DNA of 64,000 nt, from assembly GCA_035538795.1 (NCBI GenBank), contig DATLJS010000025.1:62001-126000 (forward strand). Direction: 5' to 3'. A program made the position numbers and the translations under genes. This stretch comes from JAJZGK01 sp035538795 (GTDB lineage Bacteria; Pseudomonadota; Alphaproteobacteria; Rhodospirillales; Magnetospirillaceae). The notes beneath the pieces were generated by a model. That model did not search any database. It was not told the DNA's origin and saw only the letters and a list, made by a program, of their open reading frames with translations. Of this stretch, positions 51,208 through 58,843 are shown piece after piece. Each line of letters starts with the position of its first letter. Position 1 is the stretch's first letter.

Positions 51208-52269
51208 TCATAGAAGGCCACCGTCTTTTGTCCGAATCCGGGGATCGGACCCATGACACTCTCTTATCTCCTGGCCCTCAACCCCGTCCAAAATAGCTCT
51301 GACCTGAGTCCCCGTCATCCAACAATCGTGTCTCGTCAACCAATTCCAGACTCCCTGCCGATCCGTTAGGTCGTAAAGGGGTTTGGCTTGATCGTGAATG
51401 AGATTCCTTACAATTGATCCAGATATAGCCAACTTTACCCGACCATACATTACTCCGAATAATTCCGCAAAAGTGTCCGGTATACCAAACCCCATCTTCG
51501 GTATCACCAGACTCGCCTCATGAATCATTATAGCTGAGTTGTATCCTGCGGAGCGTTCTGCGCCAGAAAGCCATATTGGAACACACGCCGACGCGCACAG
51601 CCCCCCATCTGGTATGACGGTTTTCACTACACGGTCCTTGGGGATTGCGTTCACCATGATACGCATTGCCTCCATAACCCCCACATCCCCCCCGCCACTA
51701 TTGAGGGATAGCGTGATAGTTTCTCCGGGGTGGCTGGTGGAAACTGCCCCCATTAATGCTTCTGAAAATTTTGCCAATCCATCAACAGATATGTCTCCAT
51801 CAAATGTTACAAGAAGTCCGTCCTGCTTGACTGATTTTATCGAACCTATCGGCTCCCTAAAAAAATCAGGGATGATAAAGAAAAGTGTGATGGACACCCA
51901 GAATGCAATATGCGTCCGCAACACAGCTCTAAAAGTAATTTTTTGCAATCTTCTTCTAATTATAAAAATAGGCTTCTCCCCTTCTTTCCGTATAATTTTA
52001 GAAGGAATATCGAATAACAGAAGCATCTTTGATGATATTGCAATGGCTGCCGCCATTAAAGCAACCAGAAGGAGCAAGGCGGCATAAACTGGAATCTGAT
52101 ATCTACACCCCGACAGATCACATACCTCCGCCACAATCGTACCTATTAGTAGGGGGGCAAATTGTATGTATAAAAATACAAGAACAGATAGCAATAACCC
52201 CAATGCATACCACGACGATGACTTCAACATATTTTTGATCATTATGACACGCTCACGCAGAAGCCCCAT
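51208..52269 (-). CDS. membrane protein with ClpP/crotonase-like protease domain
   Basis: 353 aa from the ATG at 52269; a nearby ATG at 52242 is the alternative. The N-terminal about 150 residues have three or four hydrophobic helices (SWYALGLLLSVLVFLYIQFA) in AT-rich DNA (much lower GC than neighbours). The rest resembles COG3904-type ClpP-like proteins: ITLSLNSGGGDVGVMEAMRI, GGLCASACVPIWLSGAERSA (candidate Ser) and AIMIHEASL (candidate His). A membrane-bound serine peptidase is likely. It is the only clearly minus-strand gene of the element, suggesting a separately acquired cargo gene. Confidence 0.7.
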   Translation of the reverse strand: MGLLRERVIMIKNMLKSSSWYALGLLLSVLVFLYIQFAPLLIGTIVAEVCDLSGCRYQIPVYAALLLLVALMAAAIAISSKMLLLFDIPSKIIRKEGEKPIFIIRRRLQKITFRAVLRTHIAFWVSITLFFIIPDFFREPIGSIKSVKQDGLLVTFDGDISVDGLAKFSEALMGAVSTSHPGETITLSLNSGGGDVGVMEAMRIMVNAIPKDRVVKTVIPDGGLCASACVPIWLSGAERSAGYNSAIMIHEASLVIPKMGFGIPDTFAELFGVMYGRVKLAISGSIVRNLIHDQAKPLYDLTDRQGVWNWLTRHDCWMTGTQVRAILDGVEGQEIRECHGSDPRIRTKDGGLL

Positions 52270-52705
52270 ACACAATGCAACGATAAGTTTTCCCGAATAT
52301 CCCGTCAACCCGATGCGTTCCCTGGGTGTCGGCCCGTACACTCGGACACTGAGGTTTCGCCGCGCCTCGGGCAAATCCCCCCTGGTGGGGGTGCCTCGGC
52401 CCTGACCCTCGGCAGGAATGCCTCTGCCAGCAAAGAGGACCGTCTCAGGGCCAGGGCGACGGGCGGCAGACCGGGCCACCGACAGCCCGCCCCTGAAGGC
52501 CGCTCACGGCCCCATCAAGCCAGCTTCCCGACATCGCCAGCCTGACACCGACCACAGCCCGACAGGGCCTCCACAGGGCCACAAATGGCGGAACTCTGCG
52601 TGTTTCACGGGATCAATCTGTAATCGTGCAATAGGGCCTTGACACGGAGTCTGTAAAAGTGCGTGATTGATATGCACCGTTACGCGCTTACAAATGAGGT
52701 CCATC
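52270..52705. other. intergenic region with no supported gene
   Basis: About 436 bases. The AT-rich part ends near 52300; then GC-rich with short inverted repeats (CCTGACCCTCGG-type) around 52380-52480. CTGTAATCGTGCA at 52618-52630 is shared with the region before the resolvase. TTGACA at 52639-52644 is a possible -35 box, but no well-spaced -10 is evident. Confidence 0.4.
52618..52630 (+). promoter_or_regulatory. shared 13-bp motif, copy 1
   Basis: CTGTAATCGTGCA; copy 2 at 53488-53500 is CTGTAATCTTGCA. Each lies a short distance before a gene start (52706 and 53525). Probably a common regulator site or promoter element. Confidence 0.4.
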
Positions 52706-53452
52706 ATGTTCAATCTCGACATCACAGCCCAAGGCATCATCTCCGAGGCCCTGTATGGGAAGACCACCTTCGACATGGACGAGCTGAGAGACGCGGTCTC
52801 CGATCAGGTTCACGAAGCCGCCGACAACGCTTGCATCTACAACAGCGACTGCCTGGACATCATCGACCGTTACAGCAGCCATCCTACCGCCCGTAATGCT
52901 GACGACGAAGCGGACGCTTCAGGGGCCACCTACAAGCCCTCTCAGTGGCTGGAAGCCCAGCAAGCCCTGGCCTATTACATTGCCCGTGCCGTGATCGAAG
53001 ACGCTGTCTCAACCATGCTGGACGAGGTAGAGGCGGCAGAGGAAGCCATCCTTGAAGCTCTGGCCGTCGAGCTGCCTGACGACCACGACAGCCCCGAAGG
53101 TTCCCTGGCCGTGTCCCTGACGTGCCCGCATGGTTGGGCCGCTCATGACCGCGAGGACGAAGACGGGGTCCATTACTGGGTTGATGGTCAGGTGGATGGA
53201 TGCAACGCCCTGGCCGTGTCTGTGGCTGGCTTCTGGCTGTCCTATTGCTGGGAGCCGAAGCGGTATTACAGCTTGATCGTCAAGGAGGCGGGCCGCTGGG
53301 AGGTCCAGTTCGGAGGCTTCGACGGTGACAACGTCAGGGCCGAGCGTGACGACGTGGTAGACCACGGAACGCCCCGCAAGCTGACGAAGATCATTTGCAC
53401 CGCTTCCAACCAAGCCGCCATTGATCAGGCTGTGGCTGGTCTCAATGCCTGA
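52706..53452 (+). CDS. element protein of unknown function (248 aa)
   Basis: ATG at 52706 with GAGGT six bases upstream: MFNLDITAQGIISEALYGKT. The N-terminal about 110 residues are acidic and helical (LRDAVSDQVHEAADNACIYN), followed by a Glu-rich helix and a C-terminal beta-like domain (WFxLSYCWEPKRYYSLIVKE-type, residues about 180-240). The N-terminal part resembles small phage proteins of unknown function. Expression probably uses the shared upstream motif. Confidence 0.6.
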   Translation: MFNLDITAQGIISEALYGKTTFDMDELRDAVSDQVHEAADNACIYNSDCLDIIDRYSSHPTARNADDEADASGATYKPSQWLEAQQALAYYIARAVIEDAVSTMLDEVEAAEEAILEALAVELPDDHDSPEGSLAVSLTCPHGWAAHDREDEDGVHYWVDGQVDGCNALAVSVAGFWLSYCWEPKRYYSLIVKEAGRWEVQFGGFDGDNVRAERDDVVDHGTPRKLTKIICTASNQAAIDQAVAGLNA

Positions 53453-53487
53453 GCTGACCGCTACAGGGTGGACTTTCCAGCTTCACC

Positions 53488-53500
53488 CTGTAATCTTGCA
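53488..53500 (+). promoter_or_regulatory. shared 13-bp motif, copy 2
   Basis: CTGTAATCTTGCA, 25 bases before the resolvase start, differing from copy 1 at one base. See the entry at 52618. Confidence 0.4.
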
Positions 53501-53524
53501 TCCACACAAAGACGAGGATTGATC

Positions 53525-54187
53525 ATGGCCGTGTATGGTTACGTTCGGGTCAGCACCGACCGACAAGCCGACGAGGGCGAGAGCCTGGACGTCCAGCGCC
53601 GCAAGATCGAAGGCCGGGCCAAGGAGAACGGCTGGAGCCTGGACAAGGTCTTTGTCGAGCGGGGCGTATCTGGAGCCAAGCCGCTGGGGGAACGGAAGGA
53701 AGGTAAGGCCCTGCTGTCGGTCCTGAAGCCTGGGGATGTGGTCATCTCCTCTAAGCTGGACCGCATGTTCCGAAGTGCCCATGACGCCCTGTCGGTCCTC
53801 CAAGACCTGAAGGGCCTGGGCGTGTCCCTGTGGCTGCTGGACATGGGCGGGGATGTGACCGGCAACGGGATCAGCGCCCTTGTGTTCACCATCCTGTCAG
53901 CCGTCGCCACCTTCGAACGGGAGCGCATTCAGGAGCGCATCAGGGACACCAAGGAACACCAGAAGAAGGCGGGCAAGTATCTGGGCGGGGCTGTCCCGTT
54001 CGGTCAGCGTGTGGGGCCTGAAGGCCAGTTGGAGCCCGACCCCAAGCAGCAAGCCGCCATGAAGCTGATCAAGAAGCTATCCGAGGAAGGCCGGTCCTTG
54101 CGGGTTATCGCGGCGGATGTCGAACAGCAGCTGGGGCTGAAGATCAGCCACATGGCCGTTCAGAAGGTCATCAAGGGCGGGGCCTGA
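53525..54187 (+). CDS. serine recombinase (resolvase/invertase family)
   Basis: 220 aa. YGYVRVSTDRQADEGESLDV holds the nucleophile S10; SSKLDRMFRSAHDALSVLQD and FTILSAVATFERERIQERIR are the catalytic Arg-containing and dimer/arm helices. The C-terminal 40 residues form the HTH (SLRVIAADVEQQLGLKISHM). Size fits small resolvases that resolve plasmid dimers or invert DNA. It directly precedes the iteron array; a res site is not identified. Confidence 0.93.
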   Translation: MAVYGYVRVSTDRQADEGESLDVQRRKIEGRAKENGWSLDKVFVERGVSGAKPLGERKEGKALLSVLKPGDVVISSKLDRMFRSAHDALSVLQDLKGLGVSLWLLDMGGDVTGNGISALVFTILSAVATFERERIQERIRDTKEHQKKAGKYLGGAVPFGQRVGPEGQLEPDPKQQAAMKLIKKLSEEGRSLRVIAADVEQQLGLKISHMAVQKVIKGGA

Positions 54188-54193
54188 TCAGCC

Positions 54194-54947
54194 GGTATCA
54201 TTTCAGCCGCCGTATTGATAGAGGGACAGCCATGACCAGCCAACGACGACACGACATGACCAGCCTGTTCGGCTTCATCTTCATCCTGGCCGGGGTGGTG
54301 CTGATCGCGGTCTTGAGACACTGACGGGACCATAGGGAAACTGCGGGCTTGAGGGCTGGTAACATTTCAGGACTATTATTGCCAGGGCGGGCCTGTAACA
54401 CCAAATCCTGCGTATTGATAGAGGCCCCGTCAGACGCCGCTGAGTCGGCTGTCGAAGTCCTAGAGAAACTGCGGGCTTGAGGGTCACTGACATTTCAGAG
54501 CTATTATTGCCAGCAGGGCTGGTAACATTTCAGAGCCCGTATTGCCAGGGTGGGCCGTTGTCGGCTCCGGTTCCTGTCGGGACTGCCTGTTCATTTTCTT
54601 GCCAAGCCGTTCCCCGGATCAGCGCCCCAAAAGGTGTGGCATTTTTGCAACGGTATAGGGCTGTTGAGGCTATAGCCATCCACCCTCTGAAAGCCCTGTA
54701 AATCTGCGAGTTTCCGAGGAGGTAACATTTCAGTCTTCGTACTGCCAGGGGTGTGCTGACATTTCATGCTCCGTCCTGCTAGAGGGCCGGTAACATTTCA
54801 GAGCGCATATTGCCAGGGCGGTAACATTTCATGCTCCGTCCTGCCAGGGGCGTAACACCTAATCCGCCGTACTGCCAGAGGGGCCGGTGACATTTCATCC
54901 TGCGTACTGCCAGAGCCGGTAACATCCTAGAGCGCATATTGCCAGGA
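54194..54947 (+). repeat. 12-copy 30-bp iteron-like direct-repeat array
   Basis: Twelve same-orientation units beginning at 54194, 54358, 54394, 54486, 54521, 54721, 54755, 54789, 54820, 54851, 54886 and 54918. Consensus is GGTAACATTTCA, six variable bases, then GTATTGCCAGGG. The spacing within groups is 31-36 bases, about three helical turns; two larger gaps (54224-54357 and 54551-54720) separate groups. A flanking segment (AACTGCGGGCTTGAGGG) is also duplicated at 54340 and 54466. This is the layout of plasmid/phage replication iterons and precedes a helicase-like replication gene. Alternative roles: partition site or recombination site. Confidence 0.85.
54232..54324 (+). CDS. 30-aa single-TM peptide gene inside the repeat array
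   Basis: MTSQRRHDMTSLFGFIFILA then GVVLIAVLRH: a basic N-terminus and one TM segment. Its ribosome-binding site (GAGGG) is the last part of repeat unit 1. It is short, so could be chance. Small hydrophobic peptides near resolvase or replication genes are sometimes toxins or lysis regulators; no antitoxin RNA is evident. Confidence 0.4.
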   Translation: MTSQRRHDMTSLFGFIFILAGVVLIAVLRH

Positions 54948-55407
54948 ACACCCCCCGTCTGTTTTCCCGTGAGTGCCACTCCCGACACCCACCGGCAAGC
55001 ATACGGTTGACTGTGAGTCCATCCCTGGACGCTCATTCACGCTTGGAGAGGAGCTGCGGTCCCCGCCGTGGCTCCCCTTTTTGGTATCAGCCCGATACCT
55101 CCCCACCACCCTCTTTTTTGGTATCAGAATCCATGCCCCAAGACCCCTTGGCGCGGCTGCTGGCCGCGTCCCTGTTGTCACCGCCTTGGGCCGGGGAGCT
55201 GTTGAACACCGTCGCCAGCATGAAGTTGGCCGAACGTGTCCCAGCGGCTGACCTTGCCGAGGCCCTGTCCTCCATTCGCCCTGTTTCCAAATGATCGTCG
55301 CCGGGTAGCTCCCGAGCGGCTGGACGGGGTTGAGCTGCTGTCGCCGGGTGTCGATGGCTTGCTCCCCCGTCCCCTTCCAACACCCCCCACCAATCGAAAG
55401 ACCCAAC
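54948..55407. other. leader region between array and helicase gene
   Basis: About 460 bases. TTTTTGGTATCAG occurs twice (55077-55090 and 55114-55127), a short direct repeat that may bind a regulator or belong to a promoter. One 53-aa frame (55133-55294) may be coded. Otherwise nothing is recognised. Confidence 0.4.
55133..55294 (+). CDS. possible small protein gene (53 aa)
   Basis: MPQDPLARLLAASLLSPPWA leads into a helical, Ala/Leu-rich C-terminus (AERVPAADLAEALSSIRPVS). There is no ribosome-binding site of note. Codon usage is element-like, but support is weak. Confidence 0.3.
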   Translation: MPQDPLARLLAASLLSPPWAGELLNTVASMKLAERVPAADLAEALSSIRPVSK

Positions 55408-57363
55408 ATGAACCGTCATGAACGCCGGGCCGCTGAGAAGCGGACCCGAACCTTTCCCCATTCCCCGATCTTCAATGATTGGGACTTGATCGAACGCGCC
55501 CATGAGCTTGTCGAGACCCGCTTGACGGCTTACGGCTCCGTCCTGAGCCATGCCCACCGCAAGGCCCTCATGGTCATCCTGGGGCGCTTTACGCACCTCG
55601 CCAACGGCACCCAGAGCGGGCGCTATGCCTATGATCTGCCCTGCGGGTGCGGGAAGTCGGAAAGCATCGTGTCATGGATCGCCGCCGCCTGGGAGCTGAA
55701 GAAGCCCTATTCGGTCTTGGTCTGTGCTTCCAAGGTGGAGGAGCTGTGCGCCCTGATCAGGAAGCTTCATGCTGCTGGTGTCGCGGAAGACGCTATCGGC
55801 CTGATCCATTCCTATGACCACAAACCCGAACTGGCCGAAGAAGCCCGCCAGGGCAAGCTGGACCGTTACGCATCCTTGCCGTCCACCACCGACAACGAGG
55901 GGCGGCAGTTCCTCTTCATGACCCACAACAAGGTGCGTCGTGGCGGGGCTCTGCCGCTGTACCAGGGCCAGGAACGCAATCTGGTGGTCTGGGATGAATC
56001 CCTGATCCAGAGCCAGCACCGGGCCATTGAAGCTCTGCCCATCCGGCAGGGTCTGGGTTACCTGGGGCCACTGGTCCACGAACAGGCCCCGGAAGACCTG
56101 CAACGGGCTTTCAGCTACCTGTCGTCCAGTTGGGCGGTTCTCGAAGCCGACATGAAGGACCAGAAGGAGCAAGGCCGCAAGCCCCAGGCCCTGTATCTGA
56201 AGCCGTTGGACCCGGAAGACCTCGCCAGGATGAAATCAGCCATCCCCGAGGAGGACGCCACCGAGGCCCTGCGGCTTCTGCTGGACATTTCCCAGGCCCC
56301 ACTTCGGGCTGTCGCCTCGAACCAGAACGGAGGAGCCTTCGTCCGGTATGAAATCGTGGTGCCGTCCGAGCTGCGGAACGTGGCCGTTCTCGATGCTTCA
56401 TGGGCCATCCGTGACCTTGAGAAGCTGGACCGGACCATCAAGGACGACCCGGCCTTTCGCCGCATCCATGATCAGGGCGAAGTGAAGCTGTACGACACCG
56501 TGACGGCCCACTTCATGAAGACGCCTTCAGGCCGCAACTCGATGGAGGCTGAGTTCGCCAAGTCCCGTGAGGGCCGGAAGCTGTCCCCTGAGATCGTCTC
56601 CGTGGTGCAGACCATTCCCGAAGATGAAGCCCTGATCCTGTTCACTCACAAGCATAGGAAGCGGAGGTCCAAGAAGGTCAACATCCGCGAGAAGCTGGAG
56701 GCCGACTTCCAGGCCGCTGGCATCGACATTGAAGGCACCATCCCTGTTGTCGTCACCAATCCCGACAACGGAGAGACCTCCACCGTCCACAAGCCCCGGC
56801 TGGTGTGGCTGACCTTCGGCCAGGAGACATCCATCTCCGAGTACAGCTACGCCCAGAACGTCATCTTCGTTGGCATGATCCATCGCAGTGACGCCGATCT
56901 AAGCGGAGCCATCGTCGGCCAGAAGGACAACCTGACTGCCGAAGTCACCACGGACGAGATCATCAGCGTTCGTCGTTCCGAGATCGCCCATGTGATCACC
57001 CAAGGTGCCGCCCGTGGCTCTTGCCGTGTCACCGAAGCTGGACGGGCGCGGCCCATGAAGCTCTGGCTCATGCACAACGACGAAGGGGTCCAAGGGCTGG
57101 TGTCCAAAGCCATGCCCGGTATCCAGTGGCAGGAATGGTTGTCGGAGCAAGCCAAGGAGACGGGAGCCATCAAGCTCCTGGCTAACCGGATCGTTCAGCA
57201 CCTTCAGGCCCTGCCGGAAGGGACCGACAAGGTCTCGACACAGAAGTTGAAGGAAGCCCTTGGCCTGGAGGCTCCGAAGCAGACCTTCACATGGGCCGCG
57301 AAGGAAGCCGAAAAGCGGGTCAGCGGGTGGCAGATCGTTGGCCGGTCGTTCGTCCGCAAATAA
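55408..57363 (+). CDS. SF2-helicase-like replication protein
   Basis: 651 aa from the ATG at 55408 (MNRHERRAAEKRTRTFPHSP). The Walker A-like DLPCGCGKSES is near residue 80, preceded by TH-LANG; a Walker B-like VVWDES is at 194-197; a motif-VI-like QGAARGSCR is near 532. The spacing resembles superfamily 2 helicases, with the Gly-Lys-Ser phosphate loop, and the C-terminus is a basic WAAKEAEKRVSGWQIVG unit that may bind DNA. Immediately downstream of the iteron array, it is the likely initiation helicase or replication protein of the element. No primase domain is recognised. Confidence 0.6.
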   Translation: MNRHERRAAEKRTRTFPHSPIFNDWDLIERAHELVETRLTAYGSVLSHAHRKALMVILGRFTHLANGTQSGRYAYDLPCGCGKSESIVSWIAAAWELKKPYSVLVCASKVEELCALIRKLHAAGVAEDAIGLIHSYDHKPELAEEARQGKLDRYASLPSTTDNEGRQFLFMTHNKVRRGGALPLYQGQERNLVVWDESLIQSQHRAIEALPIRQGLGYLGPLVHEQAPEDLQRAFSYLSSSWAVLEADMKDQKEQGRKPQALYLKPLDPEDLARMKSAIPEEDATEALRLLLDISQAPLRAVASNQNGGAFVRYEIVVPSELRNVAVLDASWAIRDLEKLDRTIKDDPAFRRIHDQGEVKLYDTVTAHFMKTPSGRNSMEAEFAKSREGRKLSPEIVSVVQTIPEDEALILFTHKHRKRRSKKVNIREKLEADFQAAGIDIEGTIPVVVTNPDNGETSTVHKPRLVWLTFGQETSISEYSYAQNVIFVGMIHRSDADLSGAIVGQKDNLTAEVTTDEIISVRRSEIAHVITQGAARGSCRVTEAGRARPMKLWLMHNDEGVQGLVSKAMPGIQWQEWLSEQAKETGAIKLLANRIVQHLQALPEGTDKVSTQKLKEALGLEAPKQTFTWAAKEAEKRVSGWQIVGRSFVRK

Positions 57364-57418
57364 GCACCAAGCTCCTTATAGAGAAGCACCTACCCCTGGA
57401 CTTTGGTGCTTATTTTTC
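57361..57418 (+). terminator. terminator containing the helicase stop codon
   Basis: TAAGCACCAAG pairs with CTTTGGTGCTTA (one bulge), loop of 27 bases, then TTTTT. The TAA stop of the helicase gene is the first base set of the stem, so termination follows translation closely. Confidence 0.65.
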
Positions 57419-57557
57419 CATCCCCATACCAGCAGTCCCCGACCGTCCCACCGAAAGCCTTCAGGCCCTGAAAGCCTGATCGGTCGTGGGCTGCTGGTCC
57501 CCTTTCGCATCCCCATTCCTGGGGGTGTCTGATCCCAATCCTGAGAAAGGAACCGTC

Positions 57558-57728
57558 ATGGTTAAGCAGTCGTCGTTTTACGTCGATGGCGAAGTGTCCG
57601 AAGCCATCAAGACCATCACCTCCCACCTGAAGAAGATGGGTCTCAACGGCACCTTGAATGGTGCTGTCCGCTTCTCGGTCCTGAAAGTGGCCCGAGAGAT
57701 CGCCGTCAATTCCCCCATCAGCCCGTAA
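57558..57728 (+). CDS. small RHH-like protein (56 aa)
   Basis: MVKQSSFYVDGEVSEAIKTI then TSHLKKMGLNGTLNGAVRFS. The short beta strand followed by two helices recalls ribbon-helix-helix DNA-binding proteins. It has AAAGGA about 9 bases upstream. First of a string of small genes; possibly a repressor of the cluster. Confidence 0.5.
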   Translation: MVKQSSFYVDGEVSEAIKTITSHLKKMGLNGTLNGAVRFSVLKVAREIAVNSPISP

Positions 57729-57737
57729 GGCCCGCCC

Positions 57738-57926
57738 ATGTACCAGCCCTTCCACTTCGGGGAACACATCCCCTCTGAGGTCGTTGTCGGAACCGTGACT
57801 TGGTTCCTTCAGCAGATCGAACCTGCCGACCGCGACACTGCCACCCTGGCTGTCGGCCAACGCTTCCCCGGCATTCATCCCGAACAGGCCGAAGAGGCCC
57901 TGTCGTCCTATCCCTATCCTGTCTGA
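57738..57926 (+). CDS. small module-only protein A of the tandem family (62 aa)
   Basis: MYQPFHFGEHIPSEVVVGTV with the module WFLQQIEPADRDTATLAVGQ...RFPGIHPEQAEEALSSYPYP. It aligns along its length with the next gene product and, without gaps, with the C-terminal 38 residues of the protein at 58146. Start codon follows TAAGG-CCCGCCC, where the stop of the previous gene forms the ribosome-binding site. Unknown function. Confidence 0.65.
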   Translation: MYQPFHFGEHIPSEVVVGTVTWFLQQIEPADRDTATLAVGQRFPGIHPEQAEEALSSYPYPV

Positions 57927-57935
57927 GGTTCATCC

Positions 57936-58136
57936 ATGCACCACCCCATGTACATGCCGTTCTGTTTCGGAGCAGAGGTCTCCTCCGAAGCCATCGTCGG
58001 AACCGTGACCTTGTTCCTGCAAGAAATCGACCCTCCCACCCGCAAGGAAGCGGAATGGGCCGTGAAGCATCGCTTCCCTGGCATCCACCCTGACGACGCC
58101 GAAACCGCTCTGTCGTCCTACAGCTACCCCGTCTAA
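57936..58136 (+). CDS. small module-only protein B of the tandem family (66 aa)
   Basis: MHHPMYMPFCFGAEVSSEAI; the module is LFLQEIDPPTRKEAEWAVKH-RFPGIHPDDAETALSSYSYP. About half of the positions equal those of protein A, so the pair arose by tandem duplication. Unknown function. Confidence 0.65.
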   Translation: MHHPMYMPFCFGAEVSSEAIVGTVTLFLQEIDPPTRKEAEWAVKHRFPGIHPDDAETALSSYSYPV

Positions 58137-58145
58137 GGCCCGCCC

Positions 58146-58478
58146 ATGTTCTACGCTACCGATGGAAAAGACCTGTTCAGCATCTCCGACACGCACCCCG
58201 GCCCCCTGCGGCTGGTGCAGAAGGTCACTCATGGCCTCCCCCAGTATTGCTTCAACAGCACGACCAAGACCCTGTTCAAGGTGTCGTTGAAGCGTTCGGA
58301 AATCGTCCTGACCCCTGCCGAATACACCCCTGACGTTCTGGAGCCGTACCTCCAGTGCATCCGCCCGGCCAACAAGACCCAGGCCTTTGGCTTCCTGTGT
58401 GAAGCCTTTCCCCAGGCCGAAGACGACGACCTCAAAGCCGCCGTCGAAGCCTACGCATTTACCAACCAGATCATCTAA
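58146..58478 (+). CDS. two-part member C of the tandem family (110 aa)
   Basis: N-terminal about 65 residues start MFYATDGKDLFSISDTHPGP and end KVSLKRSEIVLTP; the C-terminal module reads YLQCIRPANKTQAFGFLCEA-FPQAEDDDLKAAVEAYAF. It aligns gap-free over 38 positions with protein A. Preceded by TAAGG-CCCGCCC-ATG, the same junction as before protein A. Its N-terminal half matches that of the next protein. Unknown function. Confidence 0.65.
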   Translation: MFYATDGKDLFSISDTHPGPLRLVQKVTHGLPQYCFNSTTKTLFKVSLKRSEIVLTPAEYTPDVLEPYLQCIRPANKTQAFGFLCEAFPQAEDDDLKAAVEAYAFTNQII

Positions 58479-58488
58479 GGAACCGCCC

Positions 58489-58827
58489 ATGTTCGCCCAT
58501 ACTGGCACCGACCTGTACCGCCTCCCCGACAACGGCTCTGCCCTGTGCCGCCGTGCCGTCAAGGACACCACCTCCCTGTCGTCCTTCGTCTTTGAAGACG
58601 CCACCAGCACCTTCTTCACCGTGACCCGTACGGGCACGGACGTGGCTCTGTCGGCCACCGCCCCGACCTCCGACCTGCTGGTCTGGTGGCTTGGCGAGTT
58701 CGTGCATCCGTCCAGCCATTCCCAGGCTTCGGCCCTGCTGGCTCAGACCTTCGGCTCTGTCGATCAGGCCACCCGTGACGCTGCTGTCGCCGCCCTGGCC
58801 TCCAAGACCCAGCTGGCCTTCCCCTAA
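58489..58827 (+). CDS. two-part member D of the tandem family (112 aa)
   Basis: MFAHTGTDLYRLPDNGSALC opens like protein C (MF-xTG-DL); the module WWLGEFVHPSSHSQASALLA-QTFGSVDQATRDAAVAALAS has one extra residue near the Pro relative to A-C. Start follows TAAGG-AACCGCCC. Unknown function. Confidence 0.65.
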   Translation: MFAHTGTDLYRLPDNGSALCRRAVKDTTSLSSFVFEDATSTFFTVTRTGTDVALSATAPTSDLLVWWLGEFVHPSSHSQASALLAQTFGSVDQATRDAAVAALASKTQLAFP

Positions 58828-58843
58828 TTGAAAGCATCCATCC

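Noticed and set aside
54194..54947. CRISPR array
   Set aside because: Repeat units vary internally, the intervals are irregular and often only 1-6 bases, no cas gene is present, and the repeats lack a conserved constant-length spacer.
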